DNA of 5,545 nucleotides from JAGOSA01 sp039795715 (GTDB lineage: Bacteria; Patescibacteriota; Minisyncoccia; Phycocordibacterales; UBA9973). The first letter of the stretch is position 1. Every line of letters begins with the position of its first letter. The notes below the pieces were generated by a model, which ran no database searches, was not told the origin of the DNA, and saw only the letters and a program-made list of their open reading frames with translations. The stretch is taken from positions 1 through 5,545 of the forward strand of contig JBDKLD010000014.1 of NCBI GenBank assembly GCA_039795715.1, in the 5' to 3' direction. The translations under genes and the position numbers were made by a program. This document shows, one piece after another, positions 1 through 5,083 of the stretch.

Positions 1-503
1 TTCGGAACAAACGGAGCATTATTTACCAAGAATGCGCCATCAGCATACTCATTAGAAATTGTACTGAAAGTGTCGTAATTGTCATTCATGTCACCAGTAG
101 TGGCAGCATAGACAACTATCCAATAGTGACCTGGCAGCAATTCAAGAATGCCAGCTGTAAAGTCAGCAGTTACCCAGCTATAATCAACTGTAGTAACTTG
201 GCTTGGTGCAATTACTGAATGAGTAATTATATCCCCAGTACTTGGTGCGCCGTTTACGTCATTGGTAAGAATGACTACCACTTCGTTTGGATTACCCGAA
301 CGCTTTAGATTAAGAGAAACATTACTAATTACTGATGTCTGACCAACCAAAAATGACTGCGCATAGAGCACACCAGCATCATTGTCTGTACCGATCGTAC
401 TTCGAGTAGAAGTCGGACCATCAACAGAAATGGTCATAGCAAACGCCTTTGGCGCCGCCAAGAATATTGAAAGAACGCTGATAAATAAAGCTATTTTCTT
501 CAT
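1..503 (-). CDS. Secreted choice-of-anchor-type beta-sandwich protein, N-terminal part (runs off the window)
   Basis: The reading frame is open from an ATG at 503-501 to the window edge, giving 167 residues without a stop. Residues 1-22 form a classic Sec signal peptide: MKK start, hydrophobic core ALFISVLSIFLAA, and an A-F-A site with predicted cleavage after residue 22. The mature part is rich in Ser, Thr, Val, Asn and Gly. It reads YAQSFLVGQ, then alternating strand-like segments (SNVSLNLKRSGNP, EVVVILTND), a NGAPSTGD turn and GHYWIVVYA. This order (AQSF, then a VSLxLxR strand, V.ILT.D..GAPSTG, and a closing YWIVV) resembles the choice-of-anchor R family of extracellular beta-sandwich domains. 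That assignment is by pattern memory only. The protein is probably exported and held at the surface by a C-terminal anchor outside the window. There is no catalytic motif. The start is fixed by the signal peptide, and no strong Shine-Dalgarno is present. Confidence 0.8.
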   Translation of the reverse strand, partial: MKKIALFISVLSIFLAAPKAFAMTISVDGPTSTRSTIGTDNDAGVLYAQSFLVGQTSVISNVSLNLKRSGNPNEVVVILTNDVNGAPSTGDIITHSVIAPSQVTTVDYSWVTADFTAGILELLPGHYWIVVYAATTGDMNDNYDTFSTISNEYADGAFLVNNAPFVP

Positions 504-547
504 AATGACTTTCTTCAGATAAATTATCTTTTAACTGCTAAGCCAAG

Positions 548-577
548 ATTGTATCACACATATATGGTATTTGTCAA
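548..577 (-). promoter_or_regulatory. Sigma70-type promoter of the secreted-protein gene
   Basis: On the minus strand a perfect -35 TTGACA (577-572) is followed after 18 bases by TACAAT (553-548), one base from consensus. TGA just before it gives an extended -10. The predicted start is near 541, leaving a leader of about 38 bases before the ATG at 503. Confidence 0.8.
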
Positions 578-645
578 GGGCTTGTAAATAACACGAAAAT
601 GAACAGGTGGATATCGTCCCTGCGGGCGAGGAATCTAGAGAGGTA

Positions 646-714
646 TATTGAGAGGTTCAACTTTAAGTAATCAATTCTTGAGCCTTCTTTAAAAAAATTA
701 TGTCCCTCTCAATA
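646..714. repeat. 10-bp perfect inverted repeat with a 49-base interior
   Basis: TATTGAGAGG (646-655) is the exact reverse complement of CCTCTCAATA (705-714). The interior is AT-rich and only weakly foldable (uucaa 656-660 against uugag is possible). About one such pair within 100 bases would be expected by chance in an AT-rich window of this size, so this could be coincidence. The hairpin 36 bases further on makes a small RNA conceivable, but I found no promoter for one. Confidence 0.4.
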
Positions 715-749
715 CAATATTCGAATAGTCATATTAGATTGAAAATAGA

Positions 750-771
750 AAAACCGCCTTATTGCGGTTTT
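750..771. terminator. Orphan terminator-like hairpin, direction unclear
   Basis: AAAACCGC (750-757) pairs perfectly with GCGGTTTT (764-771) around the six-base loop cttatt. T-rich tails follow on both strands: TTTTACTTTTC on plus and TTTTTCTATTTTC on minus. No gene ends here in either direction, since both flanking genes start outward from this gap. Confidence 0.6.
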
Positions 772-827
772 ACTTTTCTGTGACAATAGTTACTCAGCAT
801 CCGGACTAAGCCAGTGCGGACAATTTA

Positions 828-856
828 TTGACAAGTCAAACTTATTATGCTATGAT
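828..856 (+). promoter_or_regulatory. Promoter of the four-helix membrane protein gene
   Basis: TTGACA (828-833) is separated by 17 bases from TATGAT (851-856), with TGC just upstream giving an extended -10. The predicted start is near 863, so the leader is about 19 bases. The -35 sits in a small dyad, TTGAC-AA-GTCAA (828-839), which could be a repressor half-site pair or chance. Confidence 0.85.
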
Positions 857-881
857 GGTAAAAACTTTAAAACCCTAAAAC

Positions 882-1484
882 ATGAAGAAAAATAAAGCCA
901 CCGGCATTACCTATGATGAGTTAATGAACTCTCGATTCCTTGAATTCCCTTCTCACAGTGAATTTATGTATAAATTATGCAGACTTCCTGTGTTATGTGC
1001 CTTGCTTATACTAGCTAGCGCGGTAACCGGAATCCTGATCGAAGTACCCGCAATAATAGTTGTTATGACAACTCTATTTTCACTGCTCGTAATATCTAAG
1101 TCGCAAATCTCATTCTTTTTTATGTCAGGACATGGTGTTGGGATCATTCCAAAATCCAAGTTTTCAATACTTGGCCTTCCAAAGATGCTAACGATTTCTT
1201 ATATTATTTTTATCGTTTTAACATCTCTCATGGTGGTGCTCTCATTTTTTGGAGAGTGGAATTTCCACGGAACACAAACCAAGTTTGAGTACCTTTCAAC
1301 TTTTCTATTAATTGCAGTTATTCTTTCGCTCCTTAGCTGGAGATTTAATATATACTACATAACTTGGTACGGAGACGAATACCAGGCGCGTGTATATTTT
1401 AAAAACAAAGGATTTTCTCAGCAAAAAATAGAGGAGTATATAGATAGGTTAAAAGAGAAAGGAGTTCTTTCATCTCGAAAGTAG
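882..1484 (+). CDS. Four-helix integral membrane protein of unknown function
   Basis: The protein has 200 residues and I do not recognise a family. Four hydrophobic segments are visible: about residues 35-54 (PVLCALLILASAVTGILI), 57-72 (IIVVMTTLFSLLVIS), 103-124 (LTISYIIFIVLTSLMVVLSFFG) and 137-156 (YLSTFLLIAVILSLLSWRF). The N-terminus (1-33) is polar. The C-terminus (about 168-196) is a charged, helix-prone tail containing YFKNKGFSQQKIEEYIDRLK. An even helix number and charged ends suggest both termini are cytoplasmic. The ATG at 882 lies 25 bases after a strong -10 box and has no Shine-Dalgarno. The gene is monocistronic: its terminator begins four bases after the TAG stop. It converges on the RhuM-Doc gene. 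Base composition looks more AT-rich than the ABC gene in this window. No enzymatic motif is seen. A small membrane regulator or stress protein is possible but unsupported. Confidence 0.8.
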   Translation: MKKNKATGITYDELMNSRFLEFPSHSEFMYKLCRLPVLCALLILASAVTGILIEVPAIIVVMTTLFSLLVISKSQISFFFMSGHGVGIIPKSKFSILGLPKMLTISYIIFIVLTSLMVVLSFFGEWNFHGTQTKFEYLSTFLLIAVILSLLSWRFNIYYITWYGDEYQARVYFKNKGFSQQKIEEYIDRLKEKGVLSSRK

Positions 1485-1488
1485 TATT

Positions 1489-1514
1489 AAGCCCCACGTT
1501 AGGGGCTTTTTTTT
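1489..1514 (+). terminator. Rho-independent terminator of the membrane protein gene
   Basis: AAGCCCC (1489-1495) pairs with GGGGCTT (1502-1508) around the loop acgtta. It is followed by an unbroken T-run through 1514. It starts four bases after the stop codon. The minus-strand tail is weak (TTAATACT), so it is mainly a plus-strand terminator. Confidence 0.92.
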
Positions 1515-1527
1515 ATTTCCTAAATTT

Positions 1528-1570
1528 GTGGACTCGGGTGTTGGGTTCTGGAACTAATTTGCAAGGGAGG
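1528..1570 (+). repeat. 43-bp dispersed repeat, copy A
   Basis: This stretch matches 4990-5032 in the same orientation at 37 of 43 positions without gaps. The shared core is ttgggttctggaac followed by aatttgc. It begins 13 bases after the T-run of the upstream gene's terminator and ends 8 bases before the stop codon of the convergent RhuM-Doc gene. In the frame where copy B is open (GSGVGFWNQFARE), copy A has TAA in place of the Gln codon. Confidence 0.85.
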
Positions 1571-1579
1571 ATATCCTCC
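1566..1579. repeat. 14-bp perfect palindrome at the RhuM-Doc stop codon
   Basis: GGAGGATATCCTCC reads the same on both strands. As RNA it would give a five-pair stem with an AUAU loop directly after the stop codon of the minus-strand gene. There is no T-run, so it is not an intrinsic terminator. It could protect the 3' end or block transcription running in from the convergent gene. It overlaps the end of repeat copy A. Confidence 0.6.
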
Positions 1580-2556
1580 TATTTTCTCTTTGAAATAAGG
1601 TTCAGAATAAGTTTAACAATTTTATCTTTATGACTAGGGTCACTTTCTGCAACGAGAACAGTGATGGCCGTCAGCGACGAAGGAGTCAACTTTTGAATAT
1701 CGAGCATACCTTCCTGTTTTAGTAGCCAGACAAAAGCAAAAGCGCCTGAACGCTTGTTGCCATCAGTATACGGGTGATTTTTTACCATAAAGTAAAGCAG
1801 GTGTGCTGCTTTTTCTTCTACAGTTGGATATAGCTCATTGCCTCCAAAAGACTGGAGTACGTTGCCAACTATACCCGACACAGATCCTGCCTGCCTTTCC
1901 TTACCAAATATGTCTGACGCCTCACCTTTTGTGATGAGCGCTTTACGAAACTCAAACAAGTCTTTTGATATTTTTTCTGTAGTAAGGCTAACTTTCCTTT
2001 TTGTTAGCTTTCCTTTTGGCAAAAGTTCTCTGTCGTATGCATCGAGAGAGAGCCATGTGTCAGCAAAGAGGGAGATGAGTTCTACTGCATCTTTTGGATT
2101 GACAGAGGAACTGGTTGGTAAGAGTTTTTTTATATCGTCAACAACGTTGAGAAACTGCATGTAGTTTTTGGTGACACGCTTTTTGTCTATTGCAAAACCA
2201 TCGACAATGTAGCTTCGCAGGGTCTTGGTTGCCCACTTACGAAACTCTATTGCTACTTTTGAATTTGTCCTGTACCCGACCCCCAAGATGACGTCGAGTG
2301 AGTAAAGTATTACTGGTTTATCTGAATTTGCATTATGCATTTTTTGCATATTGCTTTTTTCTGCAATTTCACCATCTTTAAATATATTTTTGATGTGACG
2401 AGAAATAACTGACTGATCAACTCCAAAAAGGTGCACTATTTGTGCTTGTGTTGCCCAAATGTTTTCATGGGTAAAGTCACCACGAAGCTCGATGGCCCCG
2501 TTTTTTGCTTGATAAATTATCACGTCTTTGACTTTTGATACCTTTTTCGATTTCAT
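1579..2556 (-). CDS. RhuM-family protein with C-terminal Doc/Fic domain
   Basis: The protein has 325 residues. Residues about 10-125 match the RhuM pattern: VIIYQ, then ELRGDF, WATQAQIVHLFGVDQSVISRHI (helix-turn-helix-like), NIFKDGEI, YSLDVILGVGYR and FRKWATKTLRSYIVDGFAID. Residues about 195-320 form a Doc/Fic fold, with LYPTVEEKAAHLLYFMVKN followed by the active-site loop HPYTDGNKR (261-269). His261, Asp265, Asn267 and Arg269 are all present. Lys268 and the lack of the second arginine make it Doc-like rather than the HPFxxGNGRxxR form of AMPylating Fic. Doc of phage P1 phosphorylates EF-Tu; the target here is unknown. No Phd-like antitoxin gene is adjacent, and I saw no [S/T]xxxE[G/N] inhibitory helix. 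The length fits known RhuM-Fic fusions. A promoter ends eight bases before the ATG, so the mRNA is probably leaderless. The stop is TAG. Confidence 0.92.
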   Translation of the reverse strand: MKSKKVSKVKDVIIYQAKNGAIELRGDFTHENIWATQAQIVHLFGVDQSVISRHIKNIFKDGEIAEKSNMQKMHNANSDKPVILYSLDVILGVGYRTNSKVAIEFRKWATKTLRSYIVDGFAIDKKRVTKNYMQFLNVVDDIKKLLPTSSSVNPKDAVELISLFADTWLSLDAYDRELLPKGKLTKRKVSLTTEKISKDLFEFRKALITKGEASDIFGKERQAGSVSGIVGNVLQSFGGNELYPTVEEKAAHLLYFMVKNHPYTDGNKRSGAFAFVWLLKQEGMLDIQKLTPSSLTAITVLVAESDPSHKDKIVKLILNLISKRK

Positions 2557-2564
2557 GCCCGAGC

Positions 2565-2595
2565 ATTATATCATTGTTCTTTACCTACCGCCCAA
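2565..2595 (-). promoter_or_regulatory. Extended -10 promoter giving a leaderless RhuM-Doc mRNA
   Basis: On the minus strand a perfect TATAAT (2570-2565) is preceded by TGA, an extended -10. The best -35 is weak (TTGGGC, 2595-2590, 19-base spacer). The expected start is near 2558, two bases before the ATG at 2556, which implies leaderless or near-leaderless translation. Confidence 0.7.
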
Positions 2596-2616
2596 ATAGC
2601 TATTGTTTTCAAAGTA

Positions 2617-2639
2617 AAAGACTCCATTTCGGCGTCTTT
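2617..2639. terminator. Possible weak terminator hairpin
   Basis: AAAGACTCC (2617-2625) pairs with GGCGTCTTT (2631-2639) around the loop atttc, with one internal mismatch. On the minus strand a T-rich tail (TTTTACTTTG) follows; on plus the tail is short. No gene ends here, so the call is tentative. Confidence 0.35.
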
Positions 2640-2702
2640 GTCCTCTAGAGTGGACCCATACCTTACCCATCTAGTACATTGTGTCCGACCATATTCTTAC
2701 TT

Positions 2703-2729
2703 AAAAAAGCCCATAATCGGGCTTTTTTT
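2703..2729. terminator. Bidirectional-looking intrinsic terminator without a gene
   Basis: AAAAAAGCCC (2703-2712) pairs perfectly with GGGCTTTTTT (2719-2728) around ataatc. T-runs are available on both strands. No plus-strand gene ends before it and no minus-strand gene is visible to its right. It may insulate the 2761 promoter from the RhuM-Doc promoter region, or mark a lost or very small gene. Confidence 0.75.
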
Positions 2730-2760
2730 ATTATTTTATATATTTATTTTTCTCAAAAAT

Positions 2761-2788
2761 TTGACTTTATTGTTATTTGTGATAAGAT
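2761..2788 (+). promoter_or_regulatory. Promoter of the candidate structured RNA or ABC leader
   Basis: TTGACT (2761-2766) lies 16 bases before TAAGAT (2783-2788), which is preceded by TGA as an extended -10. A long A/T-rich stretch immediately upstream resembles an UP element. The expected start is near 2795, two bases before the first hairpin of the candidate RNA. Confidence 0.75.
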
Positions 2789-2794
2789 AGTAAT

Positions 2795-2913
2795 GCCACT
2801 TACTCGATAAGTGTCCAAAAAAGCACATGAATAATCATTTCCGAAAAACTGAAGATTGTTCACAAACCGTTACCAAGAACGGGCCTATTTCGTACGCAAA
2901 CGATTTTGGACAC
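2795..2913 (+). ncRNA. Candidate structured RNA (small RNA or cis-regulatory leader), unknown class
   Basis: I do not recognise a known family. Pairings read by eye are listed here. P0 is CACTTA (2797-2802) with TAAGTG (2808-2813). P1 is GTGTCCAAAA (2811-2820) with TTTTGGACAC (2904-2913). P2 is TGAATAATC (2828-2836) with GATTGTTCA (2854-2862), nine pairs with one U-G wobble. P3 is CCGTT (2867-2871) with AACGG (2878-2882). P4 is TCGT (2890-2893) with ACGA (2900-2903), abutting P1. P0 and P1 share the bases GTG 2811-2813, so they compete partly. The P2 wobble becomes a C-A mismatch on the opposite strand, which supports plus-strand transcription. The predicted transcription start falls two bases before P0. 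No terminator follows before 3024, so it may be the 5' leader of the ABC gene rather than a free RNA. Confidence 0.45.
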
Positions 2914-2940
2914 GATGTCACAGTATTTAATTTCTCCTAA
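2827..2940 (+). CDS. Possible 37-residue peptide inside the candidate RNA
   Basis: An ATG at 2827 opens 37 codons to a TAA at 2938-2940. The peptide starts MNNHFRKTEDCSQTV and ends FGHDVTVFNFS. It is polar, has no membrane segment or signal peptide, and carries one cysteine. No Shine-Dalgarno precedes it, although the promoter at 2761-2788 would give a leader of about 32 bases. It overlaps most of the paired stretch, so either the RNA folding or the coding reading may be accidental. Its position before an ABC exporter recalls leader peptides or exported peptides, but there is no double-glycine leader motif. The evidence is only an open frame and context. Confidence 0.2.
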   Translation: MNNHFRKTEDCSQTVTKNGPISYANDFGHDVTVFNFS

Positions 2941-2961
2941 GCGCTAAATTGAATCCCCTAC

Positions 2962-2984
2962 ATCTTGCCCAAGAAATGCAAGAT
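2962..2984 (+). promoter_or_regulatory. Dyad next to the proximal ABC promoter, possible operator
   Basis: ATCTTGC (2962-2968) is the perfect reverse complement of GCAAGAT (2978-2984) around the nine bases ccaagaaat. The dyad covers the place where a -35 box should lie for the -10 box at 2993-2998. That is the expected position for a repressor or activator site. As RNA it would be a seven-pair hairpin in the leader of the distal transcript. Confidence 0.45.
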
Positions 2985-2992
2985 ATGATCTT

Positions 2993-2998
2993 TATAAT
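2993..2998 (+). promoter_or_regulatory. Consensus -10 box proximal to the ABC exporter gene
   Basis: A perfect TATAAT lies 25 bases before the ATG at 3024, the same spacing as at the 882 gene. No -35 box is found 16-19 bases upstream (sequence near caagaa), so it would need an activator or be weak. The predicted leader is about 19 bases and has no Shine-Dalgarno. Confidence 0.5.
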
Positions 2999-3023
2999 TG
3001 AATAAACACTAAAAAACTCAACA

Positions 3024-4895
3024 ATGAAAGGACTAGAAATTAATTCCTACCTCAAGAGAATGAAAGAATCTCTTGACGTTTACCGATGGGTGTTTCGGAG
3101 CACTGTTCCCAAAAGGAGCAATAAACACTTCAAGCGAATGCTCCTGCCGATGTTTTTCTATGAAGCATTTGGCATGGCGATACCACTCTGCTTTGGACTT
3201 ATCGTCAATGCGATAATCCACCACAATGACGTCCGCGTCAGCGTACTCTTTGCTGGTATCCTCGTACTCATGGTTTGCCGCCTCATCCTGCACAGAATGT
3301 ACATGATTGAGCGCGAGCACATCAAAGGCTACAACGAGACTGCCCTGCTCGACTTCATAACCCGAAAGCTGTTTTCGAAATCAGTCGGACAGCACATCAG
3401 GTTTAAAGAAGAGCTCAGCCAGTCGAGCATCAACCGAGCGAGGGGTTCGATTCGGTACCTCACCAGCCTCATGCTGTTTGAAGGAATTACCTCGACGTAC
3501 TCCCTCATACTCAGCTTTTGCTTCATTTGGTTTTGGGCGCCTTTCGCCGGATTTATTCTGACGATTGCGTTTGCTCTCTACATCTTTGGTTCACTCCTCA
3601 TGAACAAGAGCGTCATCGAAACCTATGGCCCAATCGACAAAGACTTCAAACGTCACAATGACAAACTTGAAGAATCTTGGGATAAGGTTGCAAGAATTCT
3701 ATCGCTTGGTAAAGGCCAAGACACGGCGAACTTGCTCGAGGAACGACATGAAAGCATCAACGATCGTTCACGAACTTTTTGGATTGGTTTTATCAATAAA
3801 ATCACTATCAAAGACCTCGTCAACGTTTTCGCGCTAGCCGCAGTTTGGGGCTACTACGTTTTCAAAGCACTGCATGATTCATCAGGCAACACGCAGTCTA
3901 TCGGTTTCCTTGTACCACTTTTTTCTTGGTCATGGAGCGTCGTCAATAACATTTGGCGAATTGGGCACATCGAACAAGAATTCAACTGGTGCCTGCCGAC
4001 AGTAAAAAAGCTGAAGCGAGCTCTAGAAATTGAACCTGACATTATCGACAGCAATCCGAAGGTCACGTCTTTCGACAAAACCCCGGCAATTGCATTTAAA
4101 GATGTCACCTTCAGCCACGTCAAAAATGATTCATCAAAAGAGACAATTCGCAACATCAGCTTTACGATTATGCCAGGAGAAAAAGTTGCCCTCATCGGCG
4201 CAAGTGGCGCAGGCAAGACAACTATAGCCAAGCTCCTCCAGCGTGCGTACGACCCTCACGGAGGCTCGATCACTGTCGATGACTTTAACCTGCGAGACGT
4301 ATCGATTGATGCATGGAATAGTGTCATCGGAGAAATTCCACAGCAAGTAGACATATTTGACGGAACACTCCGAGACAATCTGCTCATTGCTGTGAACACA
4401 AGAGACCAGCACCACTATTCAGACGAAATCCTGCAACATGCAATGGACCACTTTGTTATCGATTTCTGCGGTGACGATGGTCTCGACACTAGAGTCGGCC
4501 CAGAAGGTGTTTGGCTGTCTGGCGGCCAGCAGCAGAGAGTTGCGATCGCGCAAATTGCCCTCAAAAAGCAGGCGTGTGTGTACATCATCGATGAAGCGAC
4601 CTCTAGCCTGGATACTACTACAGAAAAACAAGTCCAAGAAGGATTTCTCAAGCTCCTCAAAGGCGACAAAAGCGCACTAGTTGTTGCACACAACCTTTCA
4701 ACAGTGAGAAACATTTGCAATAAGTTCATCGTCCTGCGAAGCCTCGCAGAGACACCAGATGGCGAATCGCAAATCGAAGCACAGGGTAATTCTTTCGAAG
4801 AAATCTACCCGCAGTCGCCGATTTTACGAAGGCTCATGGAAGATCAAGGTCTTGCGCTTCACAGCAGCAAACCGGTCTACCACGGCATTTACTAA
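3024..4895 (+). CDS. ABC transporter half-exporter (fused permease and ATPase)
   Basis: The protein has 623 residues in the usual order of a type IV ABC exporter. The membrane domain (about 1-320) has six hydrophobic segments near 40-64, 73-93, 146-170, 172-193, 263-283 and 292-311. The ATPase domain (about 355-600) is intact. It has Walker A GASGAGKTT (392-400, Lys398), Q-loop Gln440 in IPQQV, signature LSGGQ (498-502) followed by QQR, Walker B CVYIIDEATSSLD with Asp523 and catalytic Glu524, and H-loop His556 in AHNLST. The A-loop position in FSHV has His instead of the common Tyr. Half-transporters must dimerise; with no partner gene nearby, a homodimer is likely. The substrate (lipid, peptide or drug) cannot be told from sequence. 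A polar tail of about 30 residues follows the ATPase. The gene is richer in C-ending codons than its neighbours. Confidence 0.95.
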   Translation: MKGLEINSYLKRMKESLDVYRWVFRSTVPKRSNKHFKRMLLPMFFYEAFGMAIPLCFGLIVNAIIHHNDVRVSVLFAGILVLMVCRLILHRMYMIEREHIKGYNETALLDFITRKLFSKSVGQHIRFKEELSQSSINRARGSIRYLTSLMLFEGITSTYSLILSFCFIWFWAPFAGFILTIAFALYIFGSLLMNKSVIETYGPIDKDFKRHNDKLEESWDKVARILSLGKGQDTANLLEERHESINDRSRTFWIGFINKITIKDLVNVFALAAVWGYYVFKALHDSSGNTQSIGFLVPLFSWSWSVVNNIWRIGHIEQEFNWCLPTVKKLKRALEIEPDIIDSNPKVTSFDKTPAIAFKDVTFSHVKNDSSKETIRNISFTIMPGEKVALIGASGAGKTTIAKLLQRAYDPHGGSITVDDFNLRDVSIDAWNSVIGEIPQQVDIFDGTLRDNLLIAVNTRDQHHYSDEILQHAMDHFVIDFCGDDGLDTRVGPEGVWLSGGQQQRVAIAQIALKKQACVYIIDEATSSLDTTTEKQVQEGFLKLLKGDKSALVVAHNLSTVRNICNKFIVLRSLAETPDGESQIEAQGNSFEEIYPQSPILRRLMEDQGLALHSSKPVYHGIY

Positions 4896-4899
4896 TGGT

Positions 4900-4928
4900 A
4901 AAACCGTTCCTCAAGGAACGGTTTTTTT
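4900..4928 (+). terminator. Strong intrinsic terminator of the ABC exporter gene
   Basis: AAAACCGTTCC (4900-4910) pairs perfectly with GGAACGGTTTT (4915-4925) around the tetraloop tcaa, and T continues to 4928. It starts four bases after the stop codon. The A-rich 5' arm means it could also work on the minus strand. Confidence 0.95.
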
Positions 4929-4989
4929 AATTGCTTGGTGCCTCTATTTTGACAAATTCATATTTTCCTGGGCATTTTTATAAAATACC

Positions 4990-5032
4990 GTGGGATCGGG
5001 AGTTGGGTTCTGGAACCAATTTGCGAGGGAGT
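4990..5032 (+). repeat. 43-bp dispersed repeat, copy B
   Basis: This is the second copy of the element at 1528-1570, identical at 37 of 43 positions and in the same orientation. It contains the short dyad GGTTC-TG-GAACC (5006-5017). As in copy A it lies downstream of a plus-strand gene's terminator, here 61 bases after the T-run. A frame opening with GTG at 4990 runs through the repeat to a TAA at 5083-5085 (31 residues, including GFWNQFARE and LVQILLEHQADMRK). The same frame is interrupted by TAA in copy A. This may be a decayed coding fragment or a non-coding repeat. Confidence 0.85.
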
Positions 5033-5083
5033 GTGAGTATTTGGTGCAGATACTGTTGGAGCATCAGGCTGATATGAGGAAAT

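Larger units (their letters stand above)
504..881. other. Divergent intergenic region, 378 bases
   Basis: The gap lies between two divergent genes and holds a promoter for each (548-577 minus, 828-856 plus). Between them are an inverted repeat (646-714) and a terminator-like hairpin (750-771) with no gene to end. I found no convincing reading frame. The stretch at about 606-638 (gtccctgcgggcgaggaatc) is locally GC-rich. It vaguely resembles dispersed repeats of the type ctgagcgaagcgaagaatct seen in many bacterial genomes, but one copy cannot prove this. Confidence 0.6.
2557..3023. other. 467-base intergenic region upstream of the ABC exporter
   Basis: The left part (2557-2730) carries the RhuM-Doc promoter and two terminator-like hairpins that end no recognisable gene. 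The stretch between them (about 2640-2702) has no convincing reading frame. From 2731 the sequence is very AT-rich up to a promoter at 2761-2788. A strongly paired stretch at 2797-2913 and a dyad plus -10 box before the ABC gene follow. The only plus-strand reading frame of note is 2827-2940. Confidence 0.7.

Noticed and set aside
606..638. Stretch similar to the palindrome region at 1566-1579 (ggtggatatcgtcc against ggaggatatcctcc)
   Set aside because: Only 12 of 14 bases agree, centred on the common GATATC, and similarity does not extend convincingly, so I do not call a third repeat copy.
953..1159. 68-codon minus-strand frame
   Set aside because: It is antisense to the first two membrane helices of the 882 gene and has no independent support.
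1838..2164. 108-codon open frame on the plus strand
   Set aside because: It lies wholly antisense to the RhuM-Doc gene, whose conserved domains and catalytic motif are in the other strand. It has no promoter and a low-complexity Ser-rich composition.
3854..4415. Long minus-strand open frames across the ABC gene
   Set aside because: They are opposite-strand shadows of the intact ATPase domain, with no family resemblance and no signals of their own.
4759..4983. 74-codon plus-strand frame overlapping the end of the ABC gene
   Set aside because: It runs out of frame through the ABC C-terminus and straight through the strong terminator at 4900-4928, so it is not a separate gene.
4949..4984. TTGACA at 4949-4954 with TATAAA further downstream, a possible plus-strand promoter before repeat copy B
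   Set aside because: The spacer to TATAAA is 24 bases and nothing better lies at 16-19 bases. Copy A has no comparable sequence.
5006..5017. GGTTC-TG-GAACC resembling a tRNA T-arm
   Set aside because: The loop would have two bases, and no acceptor, anticodon or D-arm can be drawn around it.
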